Source: Candidatus Falkowbacteria bacterium CG10_big_fil_rev_8_21_14_0_10_43_10 (GTDB lineage Bacteria; Patescibacteriota; Patescibacteriia; Patescibacteriales; XYC2-FULL-47-12). From it: a stretch of 7,079 nt of DNA. The notes beneath the pieces were generated by a model, which was not told the DNA's origin, made no database searches, and saw only the letters and a list, made by a program, of their open reading frames with translations. Position 1 is the first letter of the stretch. Every line of letters starts with the position of its first letter. The stretch spans positions 1-7,079 of the forward strand of contig PFAR01000030.1 in NCBI GenBank assembly GCA_002773655.1. The letters run 5' to 3'. A program made the translations under genes and the position numbers. This document shows positions 1 to 4,532 of this stretch, piece by piece.

Positions 1-2
1 CA

Positions 3-77
3 GGTAGTGATAAGTGCGTAGGAAGCATTCGTATTAAGCGTTCGCAATTTGAAGTTAATCCGTACATAGCTACTTGA
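3..77 (+). CDS. Possible C-terminal end of an unidentified protein, cut by the window edge
   Basis: An open frame enters from the left edge and stops with TGA at 75-77, giving 24 residues that end in FEVNPYIAT. I do not recognise the family. The only support is that the frame stays open and that the hairpin at 111-129 follows it, which would fit a convergent gene end. An open stretch this short is expected by chance quite often. A minus-strand frame starting with ATG at 65-67 and running off the edge is also open and cannot be excluded. Confidence 0.2.
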   Translation, partial: GSDKCVGSIRIKRSQFEVNPYIAT

Positions 78-100
78 AGTTTAGCATTTTATGGGCAAAA

Positions 101-129
101 AGACAAAAAAACACAGCCATATGCTGTGT
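101..129 (-). terminator. Rho-independent terminator after tRNA-Val
   Basis: Read on the minus strand, a perfect 7-bp stem ACACAGC/GCTGTGT (123-129 with 111-117) closes a 5-nt loop and is followed at once by a run of T residues (complement of the A-rich 101-110). It lies 8 nt beyond the 3' end of tRNA-Val, so it should end the leftward tRNA transcript. On the plus strand the same hairpin is followed only by AATTTT, so it would work weakly in that direction. Confidence 0.85.
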
Positions 130-136
130 AATTTTG

Positions 137-210
137 TGGACGCACTAGGATTCGAACCTAGGACCTCCTCGGTGTAAACGAGGCATTCTAACCAGCTGAA
201 CTATGCGTCC
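137..210 (-). tRNA. tRNA-Val(TAC)
   Basis: The minus strand folds into a full cloverleaf. The acceptor stem is GGACGCA/TGCGTCC (204-210 with 138-144). The anticodon stem is CCTCG/CGAGG around the loop TTTACAC, which gives anticodon TAC and reads the valine codon GUA (with wobble to others). The T-arm carries GGTTCGAATCC. The discriminator base is A (137). The 3' CCA is not encoded, because the next bases read CAA, so it must be added after transcription. It lies downstream of tRNA-Leu on the same strand and is probably cotranscribed with it. Confidence 0.95.
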
Positions 211-216
211 TTTTTA

Positions 217-282
217 AATTTTAAATTTAAGATTTTAGATTTAAGATTTAAATCAAAAATCTGAAATCTGCAATCTAAAATT
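217..282. repeat. AT-rich imperfect palindrome between two tRNA genes
   Basis: Bases 217-248 and 251-282 form an imperfect inverted repeat of 32 nt per arm with about six mismatches and a 2-nt centre. Both arms are built from short AGATTT/AAATCT units. It fills nearly all of the space between tRNA-Val and tRNA-Leu, so the precursor RNA would carry a long A-U hairpin between the two tRNAs. It contains no gene. It could be a dispersed AT-rich repeat or a processing spacer. Confidence 0.6.
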
Positions 283-286
283 AGTT

Positions 287-373
287 TGGTGCGCGGGAGA
301 GGAGTTGAACCTCCACGCCCTTTCGGGCACAGGCACCTCAAGCCTGCTCGGCTACCAGTTACGACACCCGCGC
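287..373 (-). tRNA. tRNA-Leu(GAG), CCA encoded
   Basis: This is a class II tRNA on the minus strand. The acceptor stem is GCGCGGG/CCCGCGC (367-373 with 291-297). The anticodon stem CAGGC/GCCTG encloses TTGAGGT, giving anticodon GAG, which reads CUC/CUU. A long variable arm with a GCCC/GGGC stem, as expected for leucine tRNA, precedes a T-arm with GGTTCAACTCC. The discriminator A (290) is followed by an encoded CCA (287-289), unlike the neighbouring tRNA-Val. It is the promoter-proximal member of the leftward tRNA pair. Confidence 0.95.
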
Positions 374-382
374 TCTTTTTAT

Positions 383-388
383 ATTGTA
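383..388 (-). promoter_or_regulatory. Candidate -10 box for the tRNA-Leu/tRNA-Val transcript
   Basis: The minus strand reads TACAAT ten nucleotides before the first base of tRNA-Leu, which suits a -10 element giving a short 5' leader. At 17-bp spacing the -35 position holds only TTTTAT, so the -35 is weak or absent. Confidence 0.45.
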
Positions 389-413
389 CGGGAACAGCCA
401 TAAAAATAAAAGA

Positions 414-456
414 GGTTATCGGCTTGCTCAGGTTATCAGGAATGGTTCGGGTTATC
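414..456. repeat. Three spaced GGTTATC direct repeats
   Basis: GGTTATC occurs at 414-420, 431-437 and 450-456, with periods of 17 and 19 bp, in the non-coding stretch between tRNA-Leu and rplS. The copies lie upstream of the tRNA promoter as read on the minus strand (GATAACC). They could be binding sites or a decayed tandem repeat. No function is supported beyond the repetition itself. Confidence 0.35.
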
Positions 457-496
457 AGCACATCAGCTTTCTGATATCCTAATATCCCACACCTCC

Positions 497-561
497 TTTA
501 CTCTGTTAAATGCCGCTTCGCGGCAATCCCGCAGTACCGCGGGATTATTTAACAGGGTAAA
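497..561. repeat. Palindromic element with a perfect three-way-junction fold (copy 1)
   Basis: The outer arms are TTTACTCTGTTAAAT (497-511) and ATTTAACAGGGTAAA (547-561), which pair over 15 bp with one T-G mismatch. Inside, two hairpins abut with no unpaired bases: GCCGC-TTC-GCGGC (512-524) and AATCCCGC-AGTACC-GCGGGATT (525-546). The element lies just past the 3' end of rplS and may double as a transcript-end structure, although no T-run follows. A related element sits inside rluD at 2610-2678. The rest of 374-599 contains no gene I can support. Confidence 0.8.
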
Positions 562-599
562 CCCTGATAAACTGAACATGCCGACAACCTTAGGCGGTA

Positions 600-1001
600 T
601 TAAGAATTGAGTGGCGCTTTTTTTAGTTTTTTTGTATAGCCGTGCTTTAAGAAATAAAGCTTCGACCGGCGGACCCGCGCTTTCCTTTTTATTTCAATTT
701 TAGTGATTGTGGGCAGATGCAACGGGAATATTTTTTCCACGCCGACTCCGTTAGAAATTTTGTGGATCGTGATGGACCCCCCGGCTTCTTTTCCGTGTTT
801 TTTTGCTATTACCATTCCTTCAAAGTATTGGACGCGCTCTTTCCATTCGCCCTTGGAATTTTGTTCTTTGATTTTTTGGTAAATTCTGACTGTCATTCCC
901 GGCTCAATATTGTCGGGTATGCTCCGCTCTTCAGTTGGTTTATTTTCTGTTTCGGCTTCATCCTTTTTTTCAGGTTCAGCCTGTTTGTTTTCTTCAGCCA
1001 T
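600..1001 (-). CDS. rplS: Large ribosomal subunit protein L19
   Basis: This is L19, a structural protein of the 50S subunit that lies at the interface with the 30S. The protein is about 133 residues when started at the ATG at 999-1001 (MAEENKQ). The conserved core is clear: IEPGMTVRIYQKI, ERVQYFEGMVIA, ITIHKISNGVGVEKIFPLH and RVRRSKLYFLK. A lysine- and glutamate-rich N-terminal tail of about 27 residues makes it longer than the usual ~115. An in-frame ATG 14 codons upstream (1041-1043) falls in the loop of a perfect 7-bp leader hairpin and adds residues unlike L19, so I prefer the internal start. Neither start has a convincing Shine-Dalgarno. The usual partners rpsP, rimM and trmD are absent; the upstream gene is gmk. 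Expression probably starts at 1163-1191 and may be attenuated in the leader. Confidence 0.95.
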   Translation of the reverse strand: MAEENKQAEPEKKDEAETENKPTEERSIPDNIEPGMTVRIYQKIKEQNSKGEWKERVQYFEGMVIAKKHGKEAGGSITIHKISNGVGVEKIFPLHLPTITKIEIKRKARVRRSKLYFLKHGYTKKLKKAPLNS

Positions 1002-1156
1002 ATTGATAAACCCCGCACCAAAGGTGTTGCATGCCGGTGGCATTATATCACCGGCCGCGACGTATTATTTTACCATCCGATTCTGATTGGAGGTATTTTT
1101 GGTGAGGGGTAAAAAAATAGAAACGGCCTTCGTTTCCGTAATTAATTATTTATTAC
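1002..1156 (-). promoter_or_regulatory. Structured 5' leader of rplS, possible attenuator
   Basis: Between the predicted transcript start (about 1156) and the rplS start codon, the minus-strand RNA first meets a terminator-like hairpin (1111-1136). It then forms a perfect 7-bp stem, GCCGGTG/CACCGGC (1049-1055 with 1033-1039), around a 9-nt loop, and a small CACC/GGTG hairpin near the start codon. Autoregulatory leaders are known for several ribosomal protein genes, including L19 in Firmicutes. Assigning such a role here is inference from structure and position. Confidence 0.4.
1111..1136 (-). terminator. Terminator-like hairpin between gmk and rplS
   Basis: On the minus strand, GAAACG (1131-1136) pairs with CGTTTC (1120-1125) across a 5-nt loop. 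TATTTTTTT follows directly, the form of an intrinsic terminator. It lies downstream of gmk but also downstream of the promoter at 1163-1191. It could therefore end the gmk transcript, attenuate rplS, or do both. Confidence 0.6.
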
Positions 1157-1162
1157 TGTACT

Positions 1163-1191
1163 ATATTATAATATTAATCATTTATTGTCAA
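1163..1191 (-). promoter_or_regulatory. Strong sigma70-type promoter for rplS
   Basis: The minus strand carries a consensus -35 TTGACA (1186-1191), a 17-bp AT-rich spacer and a -10 TAATAT (1163-1168). An overlapping TATAAT at 1165-1170 would give 15-bp spacing. The -35 begins 8 bp after the gmk stop codon, so rplS has its own promoter. Confidence 0.75.
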
Positions 1192-1198
1192 TCCTGCA

Positions 1199-1792
1199 TT
1201 AAAATTTCGCGTTATAAGCGATATTTGTCCTTTCCTTAATTATTTGGGCGACTTTTTTGACGGTTTTTTCAAGTTCTCCCTCCCTATTTTCAATTTCATA
1301 GTCGTAGACATCCCTGTGCTCAAGCCATTCTTCAGTATAAGCCATCCGTTCTTTGATATATTCATCAGTTACACTGCTTCGCCGCCTGATTCTTTTTTCC
1401 AGGTCCGCCAAAGACGCGTTTAAAAAGATCGCCACGATTTCGGGCATAATTTTTTTAGCGCTGATGACTCCCTTATATTCTATTTTCCAAATCCCTATTT
1501 TGTCTTTTTGCCTGCGGACACGGTTAATTTCTTCATGCGTTACGCCGTAATAATTATCATTATACTCTTGAGCATATTCAAAAAATCCGTTTAGTTTTAT
1601 TTTTTTTTCAAATTCAGCCTTAGTTATAAAATAATAAGGGCTGCCCTGTTTTTCACCCGGGCGCATCGGGCGCGTGGTAGCCGTTACCACTCTTTCAATC
1701 GGCAGGATTTTTTTAAGCCTCTCGATTACGCTGTCCTCGCCTACGCCGGAAGGGCCGGAGATAATAAAAATATTATTTTTTTGGTTTGGCAT
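1199..1792 (-). CDS. gmk: Guanylate kinase with a variant P-loop
   Basis: The family phosphorylates GMP to GDP with ATP in the cytoplasm. The 197 residues match the usual length (~200) and order: P-loop region 13-21, ATTRPMRPGE 38-47, GSPYYF 50-55, FFEYAQEYNDNYYGV 70-84 for GMP binding, the counterpart of IDVQG as IEYKG 104-108, LEKRIRRR 131-138, and the C-terminal YDYEIEN 163-169. The oddity is the P-loop. Where the family has GPSG-x-GK-S/T, this protein reads GPSGVGEDS, with glutamate 19 in place of the Walker A lysine and aspartate 20 next. Either ATP is bound differently, activity is lost, or this is a lineage-specific variant. No Shine-Dalgarno precedes the ATG at 1790-1792. It lies downstream of rluD, separated by a MITE-like repeat. 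Confidence 0.88.
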   Translation of the reverse strand: MPNQKNNIFIISGPSGVGEDSVIERLKKILPIERVVTATTRPMRPGEKQGSPYYFITKAEFEKKIKLNGFFEYAQEYNDNYYGVTHEEINRVRRQKDKIGIWKIEYKGVISAKKIMPEIVAIFLNASLADLEKRIRRRSSVTDEYIKERMAYTEEWLEHRDVYDYEIENREGELEKTVKKVAQIIKERTNIAYNAKF

Positions 1793-1800
1793 ATTTATTT

Positions 1801-1906
1801 TTTGTCATTTCGACGACCGAAGGGAGGAGAAATCTATAATATCAATATCAAAGCATGAAACAAATACTTTGAATCTTTCGCCGCTAAAGCTCCTCAAGAT
1901 GACAAA
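1801..1906. repeat. MITE-like palindromic element between rluD and gmk
   Basis: The ends are TTTGTCAT (1801-1808) and ATGACAAA (1899-1906), a perfect 8-bp terminal inverted repeat inside a longer imperfect one of about 35 nt per side. The left arm contains ATTTCGACGACCGAAGG and the right arm is its diverged counterpart. A nested hairpin, TCAAAGCAT/ATACTTTGA, sits in the centre. No coding capacity is seen. The element occupies almost the entire rluD-gmk gap, so it is probably transcribed as part of that mRNA. Confidence 0.65.
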
Positions 1907-1912
1907 GAAAAA

Positions 1913-2848
1913 TTATTTAACATTTTTTAATATTTTTTTTAACTCAACGGGCAATTCAATTTTAAACTCCTGCCATTTTCCCCGCAAATCGTAAAATCCC
2001 AGAATATAAGCATGCAAAAAAATTCTTTTTAATTTTAGCTTCGCGTTTTGCGCGCGGGTTTTTTTATTGCCGTACAAATCATCGCCGACAACCGGCTGGC
2101 CGTAAGCCGACAGATGCACGCGAATCTGATGCGTGCGGCCGGTTTTAATGGCGACCTCCAGCAGGGTGTAGTTTATAAAATTTTGTTTGACGGCAAAATC
2201 AGTAATCGCGCGCCGGCCGCCCTGGTTATTTGGGCGGGCCGCCATTTTATATCCTTTGGCGCTGCGCGAAATTGGAAAGTCAATTTCATCATTTTCTTTT
2301 TCAGTCCGACCATGAACCAAAGCCAGGTATTTTTTAAGGATGGCCCTTTTTTTAAACTGCTCTTTCAAATGATCAAACGTTTTGTTATTTTTGGCGATTA
2401 CCATCAGGCCGGAAGCTTCTTTGTCCAGCCGATGGACGATGCCCGGGCGCAGGGGATCTTCGCCGATTTTTTTTATAGCCGGGTATTTTTTTTCCAGCGC
2501 GTCGGTTAATGTGGGCTTATTAATCCCTTCGCCGCCATGCACAATCACGCCCGCCGGTTTGTTAATTACTAAATAATCATCAGTTTCGGATATAATTTTA
2601 AACTTTGGCAATTTACCCTGTGAAATGATTTTACTTTCAGCAAAATCCCCGCCTTGGCGGGATTTTACAGGGTAAATTTTATCATTCTCTTGTATTGTAT
2701 AATGCGCGCTAACAACTTTGTCGTTAACTAAAACCGCACCCCGCTTAATTAATTTTTGCACTTTAGAGCGCGACAAGTTTAATTTATCCGTTAAGAATAT
2801 ATCTAGGCGCTGGCCAGAATCATTTTTTTTAACTTTTAATTTTTGCAT
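1913..2848 (-). CDS. rluD: RluD/RluA-family 23S rRNA pseudouridine synthase with an in-frame repeat insertion
   Basis: The enzyme isomerises uridine to pseudouridine in RNA, most likely 23S rRNA; the exact target bases cannot be read from sequence. Starting at the ATG at 2846-2848 (MQKLKVKK) gives 311 residues. An N-terminal S4 RNA-binding domain spans about residues 12-47 (GQRLDIFL, RSKVQKLIKRGAVLVND). The catalytic domain follows, with VINKPAGVIVH, then GIVHRLDKEASGLM containing the catalytic aspartate (residue 142), and LEVAIKTGRTHQIRVH. A 69-bp palindromic element encodes about 23 residues (roughly 57-80, YPVKSRQGGDFAESK and flanks) in the linker between the domains and keeps the frame. 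An upstream TTG at 2861-2863 could add five residues. The start overlaps the 3' end of the flippase gene by 20 nt, implying one transcript. Confidence 0.92.
   Translation of the reverse strand: MQKLKVKKNDSGQRLDIFLTDKLNLSRSKVQKLIKRGAVLVNDKVVSAHYTIQENDKIYPVKSRQGGDFAESKIISQGKLPKFKIISETDDYLVINKPAGVIVHGGEGINKPTLTDALEKKYPAIKKIGEDPLRPGIVHRLDKEASGLMVIAKNNKTFDHLKEQFKKRAILKKYLALVHGRTEKENDEIDFPISRSAKGYKMAARPNNQGGRRAITDFAVKQNFINYTLLEVAIKTGRTHQIRVHLSAYGQPVVGDDLYGNKKTRAQNAKLKLKRIFLHAYILGFYDLRGKWQEFKIELPVELKKILKNVK
2610..2678. repeat. Palindromic three-way-junction element (copy 2), in frame within rluD
   Basis: Perfect 12-bp terminal inverted repeats AATTTACCCTGT (2610-2621) and ACAGGGTAAATT (2667-2678) enclose two arms. 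One is a weak GAAA/TTTC hairpin (2622-2638). The other is a strong hairpin, AAAATCCC...GGGATTTT (2642-2666), with a single bulged C. Length is 69 bp, a multiple of three. The ends and the AATCCC/GGGATT arm match the intergenic element at 497-561. Confidence 0.8.
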
Positions 2849-4280
2849 ATATTTTTTTGCCAACCATGGGATATAACACGGCGGAGTATATTAAAACAGC
2901 CAGCAAAATAGAGGCCATGACATTAATATTCCTGGTAAAATACAGGAAGAGGGACATTATAAGGCAAGCCAGCAGGGATTTTAAAAATGTTTTTAATTTG
3001 GGAATGAATCTAATGTATTTATAGTAAGTGATAAAAATCAGAACAGTAATTAAAACCTCCGAATATATAGTCATGCCGGCGGCGCCAAAATAAGAGTAAC
3101 GGGGGATGAAAATTATATAACCGATAAAAGCGGTGATTGAAGTGAATACGTAGGCCCAGATGATCTGCCGCTGTTTTTCAATCGCGACAATCACGTGGCT
3201 GAAAATTGAGCCGAAATAGATTGCTCCGCAGGCGATTATCAAGAGCTGGAGTATTCGGCCCGACTCGGCGAACTCCGGCCCGGCCACAAAAACCATTAAA
3301 GGCTTTCCCACAAACTGCGCCCCCGCTATCAGCGGCAGGGCGATAACAGACAGAACGTCAAAAGAATACTGGATAAATTGCTTGAATTTTTCTTTATCTT
3401 TGGAAAACCAGGCGGCGGTAAGCTGCGGCATTACGATGCCGGACAGGATAAAGGGCAAGGTGATTAAAACATCAATTACCCGGTAAGCCGCTCCGTACAG
3501 CCCCACTTCCGCCTGCGGCCGGACAATTGACAGGACAATAGTATCTGTTTTTAAATAAATTAAATTCAGGGTGATGGTAACCGCCATCGGCCAGGATAAT
3601 TTAATAATTTCCCGCCAGATATTTTTATCAAAAGCGAAGCGCAAAGCGATTAATTTCAGCGACAGCAGATAGTTTATTAAAAGTTGGGAAAGCGAGGTAG
3701 CAACGGTGGCAACTATTATTCCCGTCAAGCCGGTGTTATAATACACCGCCGCCCATACGGCCGCGATCATTATAATGCGGCTCGCCACTTCAGAGACAGA
3801 TGCCCGTCCCATCAGGAGCTTTTGCTGGTAGAAGCCGATAAAAATTTGGTTCAGGGAGATGCAAAAGAAAGAGAAGGTCATAATTAGCACCCCGAATTTT
3901 ATCATCGGATCATAAGGGAAGAAAATAACAACTAGCGGAGCCAAACCTAAAAATATCAAGGAGGAGAAGAAGCGCAAGGTAAAAATATTACTGATGATTT
4001 TATTCTGGTCCGCTTCGGATTTAACCAGTCCATTTAAATTCTGCGCGTTATGGCGGGCAAGCCCTTTAGAGCGGGCAAGCATCTGCGCGGTAACCAAGGT
4101 CAGGCCGAAGTCGGCTAAAATCCCGAAGAAGTGGACAAAAGTGAGGACAATAGTATATTCCCCATAGCCGGATTTTCCCAAATAACGGGTCATTAAGGCA
4201 ACTGTAATCAGGCCGAGCAAGGTGGAAATAGCCCGGGCAAAAAAGTTAATAGAAGTATTATAGGCAATTTTCTTGAACAT
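2829..4280 (-). CDS. Wzx-like flippase, oligosaccharide/polysaccharide exporter (MOP superfamily)
   Basis: This 483-residue, strongly hydrophobic protein has the architecture of polysaccharide biosynthesis flippases, with about 12-14 predicted membrane helices. The N-terminus is typical: NTSINFFARAISTLLGLITVALMTRYLGKSGYGEY at 8-42, covering the first helix and the glycine-rich loop, with FGLTLVTAQ at 58-66 after helix 2. Members move lipid-linked glycan units across the cytoplasmic membrane; the substrate here is unknown. Loop residues 70-92 look longer than usual and hold a small duplication (LARSKGLAR). The ATG follows AATAAAAA with no Shine-Dalgarno, and a 26-bp-stem hairpin lies only 7 bp upstream. 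A promoter (TTGACA, 17 bp, TAACAT) lies at 4360-4388. rluD starts within its last codons. The O-antigen ligase-like gene across the divergent region is a plausible functional partner. Confidence 0.9.
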   Translation of the reverse strand: MFKKIAYNTSINFFARAISTLLGLITVALMTRYLGKSGYGEYTIVLTFVHFFGILADFGLTLVTAQMLARSKGLARHNAQNLNGLVKSEADQNKIISNIFTLRFFSSLIFLGLAPLVVIFFPYDPMIKFGVLIMTFSFFCISLNQIFIGFYQQKLLMGRASVSEVASRIIMIAAVWAAVYYNTGLTGIIVATVATSLSQLLINYLLSLKLIALRFAFDKNIWREIIKLSWPMAVTITLNLIYLKTDTIVLSIVRPQAEVGLYGAAYRVIDVLITLPFILSGIVMPQLTAAWFSKDKEKFKQFIQYSFDVLSVIALPLIAGAQFVGKPLMVFVAGPEFAESGRILQLLIIACGAIYFGSIFSHVIVAIEKQRQIIWAYVFTSITAFIGYIIFIPRYSYFGAAGMTIYSEVLITVLIFITYYKYIRFIPKLKTFLKSLLACLIMSLFLYFTRNINVMASILLAVLIYSAVLYPMVGKKIYAKIKS

Positions 4281-4287
4281 TTTTTAT

Positions 4288-4350
4288 TGTCATTCCCGCG
4301 AAAGCGGGAATCTAAAAAATAATGAGATTCCCGCTTTCGCGGGAATGACA
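4288..4350. repeat. Inverted pair of TGTCATTCCCGC elements upstream of the flippase
   Basis: Two 26-nt copies (4288-4313 and 4325-4350) are exact reverse complements separated by 11 nt of AT-rich sequence. Each arm also contains its own small hairpin, CCCGC-GAAA-GCGGG. The pair lies in the flippase 5' untranslated region, where the mRNA would fold into a 26-bp stem just before the start codon. The same unit recurs at 5301-5332 inside the ligase gene. Confidence 0.9.
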
Positions 4351-4359
4351 GCTATTTTA

Positions 4360-4388
4360 ATGTTATTAGGTTAGTTGTACCTTGTCAA
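4360..4388 (-). promoter_or_regulatory. Promoter for the flippase-rluD transcript
   Basis: On the minus strand a consensus -35 TTGACA (4383-4388) is separated by exactly 17 bp from a -10 TAACAT (4360-4365). It lies about 80 bp upstream of the flippase ATG, with the large hairpin in between. Confidence 0.65.
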
Positions 4389-4395
4389 ATATTTA

Positions 4396-4404
4396 TGGTA
4401 TAAT
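4396..4404 (+). promoter_or_regulatory. Extended -10 promoter for the pilin gene
   Basis: TGG followed by TATAAT (4399-4404) forms an extended -10 element. The best -35 is a poor TTGTAC at 4375-4380 with 18-bp spacing, as expected when an extended -10 compensates. It overlaps the promoter region of the divergent flippase gene and would give a leader of about 120 nt. Confidence 0.5.
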
Positions 4405-4408
4405 AATA

Positions 4409-4474
4409 TTAGCTTTTTCCACACCCCTTCTTCCCGAAGTTTCGGGACTTTGGGGTGCAAGCAACTAAAGTTAA
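4409..4474 (+). promoter_or_regulatory. Structured leader RNA upstream of the pilin gene
   Basis: Three nested stems can form: TTAGCTTT (4409-4416) with AAAGTTAA (4467-4474), including one G-U pair; CACCCC (4422-4427) with GGGGTG (4452-4457); and CCCGA (4433-4437) with TCGGG (4442-4446), closing a 4-nt loop. Symmetric 5-nt internal loops separate the last two. The region between it and the start codon is very AT-rich, with a repeated AATTTTAAATAA (4473-4484 and 4496-4507). I match it to no known riboswitch; the inner part could instead be a palindromic repeat. Confidence 0.4.
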
Positions 4475-4532
4475 TTTTAAATAAGATATTAAGATAATTT
4501 TAAATAATTTAAATTAGATTTAACTTAAATTT

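Noticed and set aside
414..456. CRISPR-like spacing of the GGTTATC repeats
   Set aside because: The units are only 7 bp with 10-12-bp gaps and three copies. There is no long repeat, no spacers of constant size and no cas gene.
201..474. Open frames on both strands across tRNA-Leu and its surroundings
   Set aside because: They are translations of tRNA and repeat sequence, with no protein-like composition.
1002..1043. Upstream ATG at 1041-1043 as the rplS start, adding 14 residues
   Set aside because: The added residues (MPPACNTFGAGFIN) do not resemble L19, and the ATG lies in the loop of a perfect leader hairpin. The internal ATG gives the natural lysine/glutamate-rich N-terminus.
717..1112. 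Plus-strand open frame opposite rplS and its leader
   Set aside because: It is phenylalanine-rich antisense of the lysine/glutamate-rich L19 gene and has no start signal.
2048..2576. Long plus-strand open frames opposite rluD
   Set aside because: They are shadows of a well-supported pseudouridine synthase gene on the minus strand.
4409..4474. Assignment of the pilin leader to a known riboswitch class
   Set aside because: No conserved riboswitch core that I recognise is present, and the pilin has no metabolic link to a ligand.
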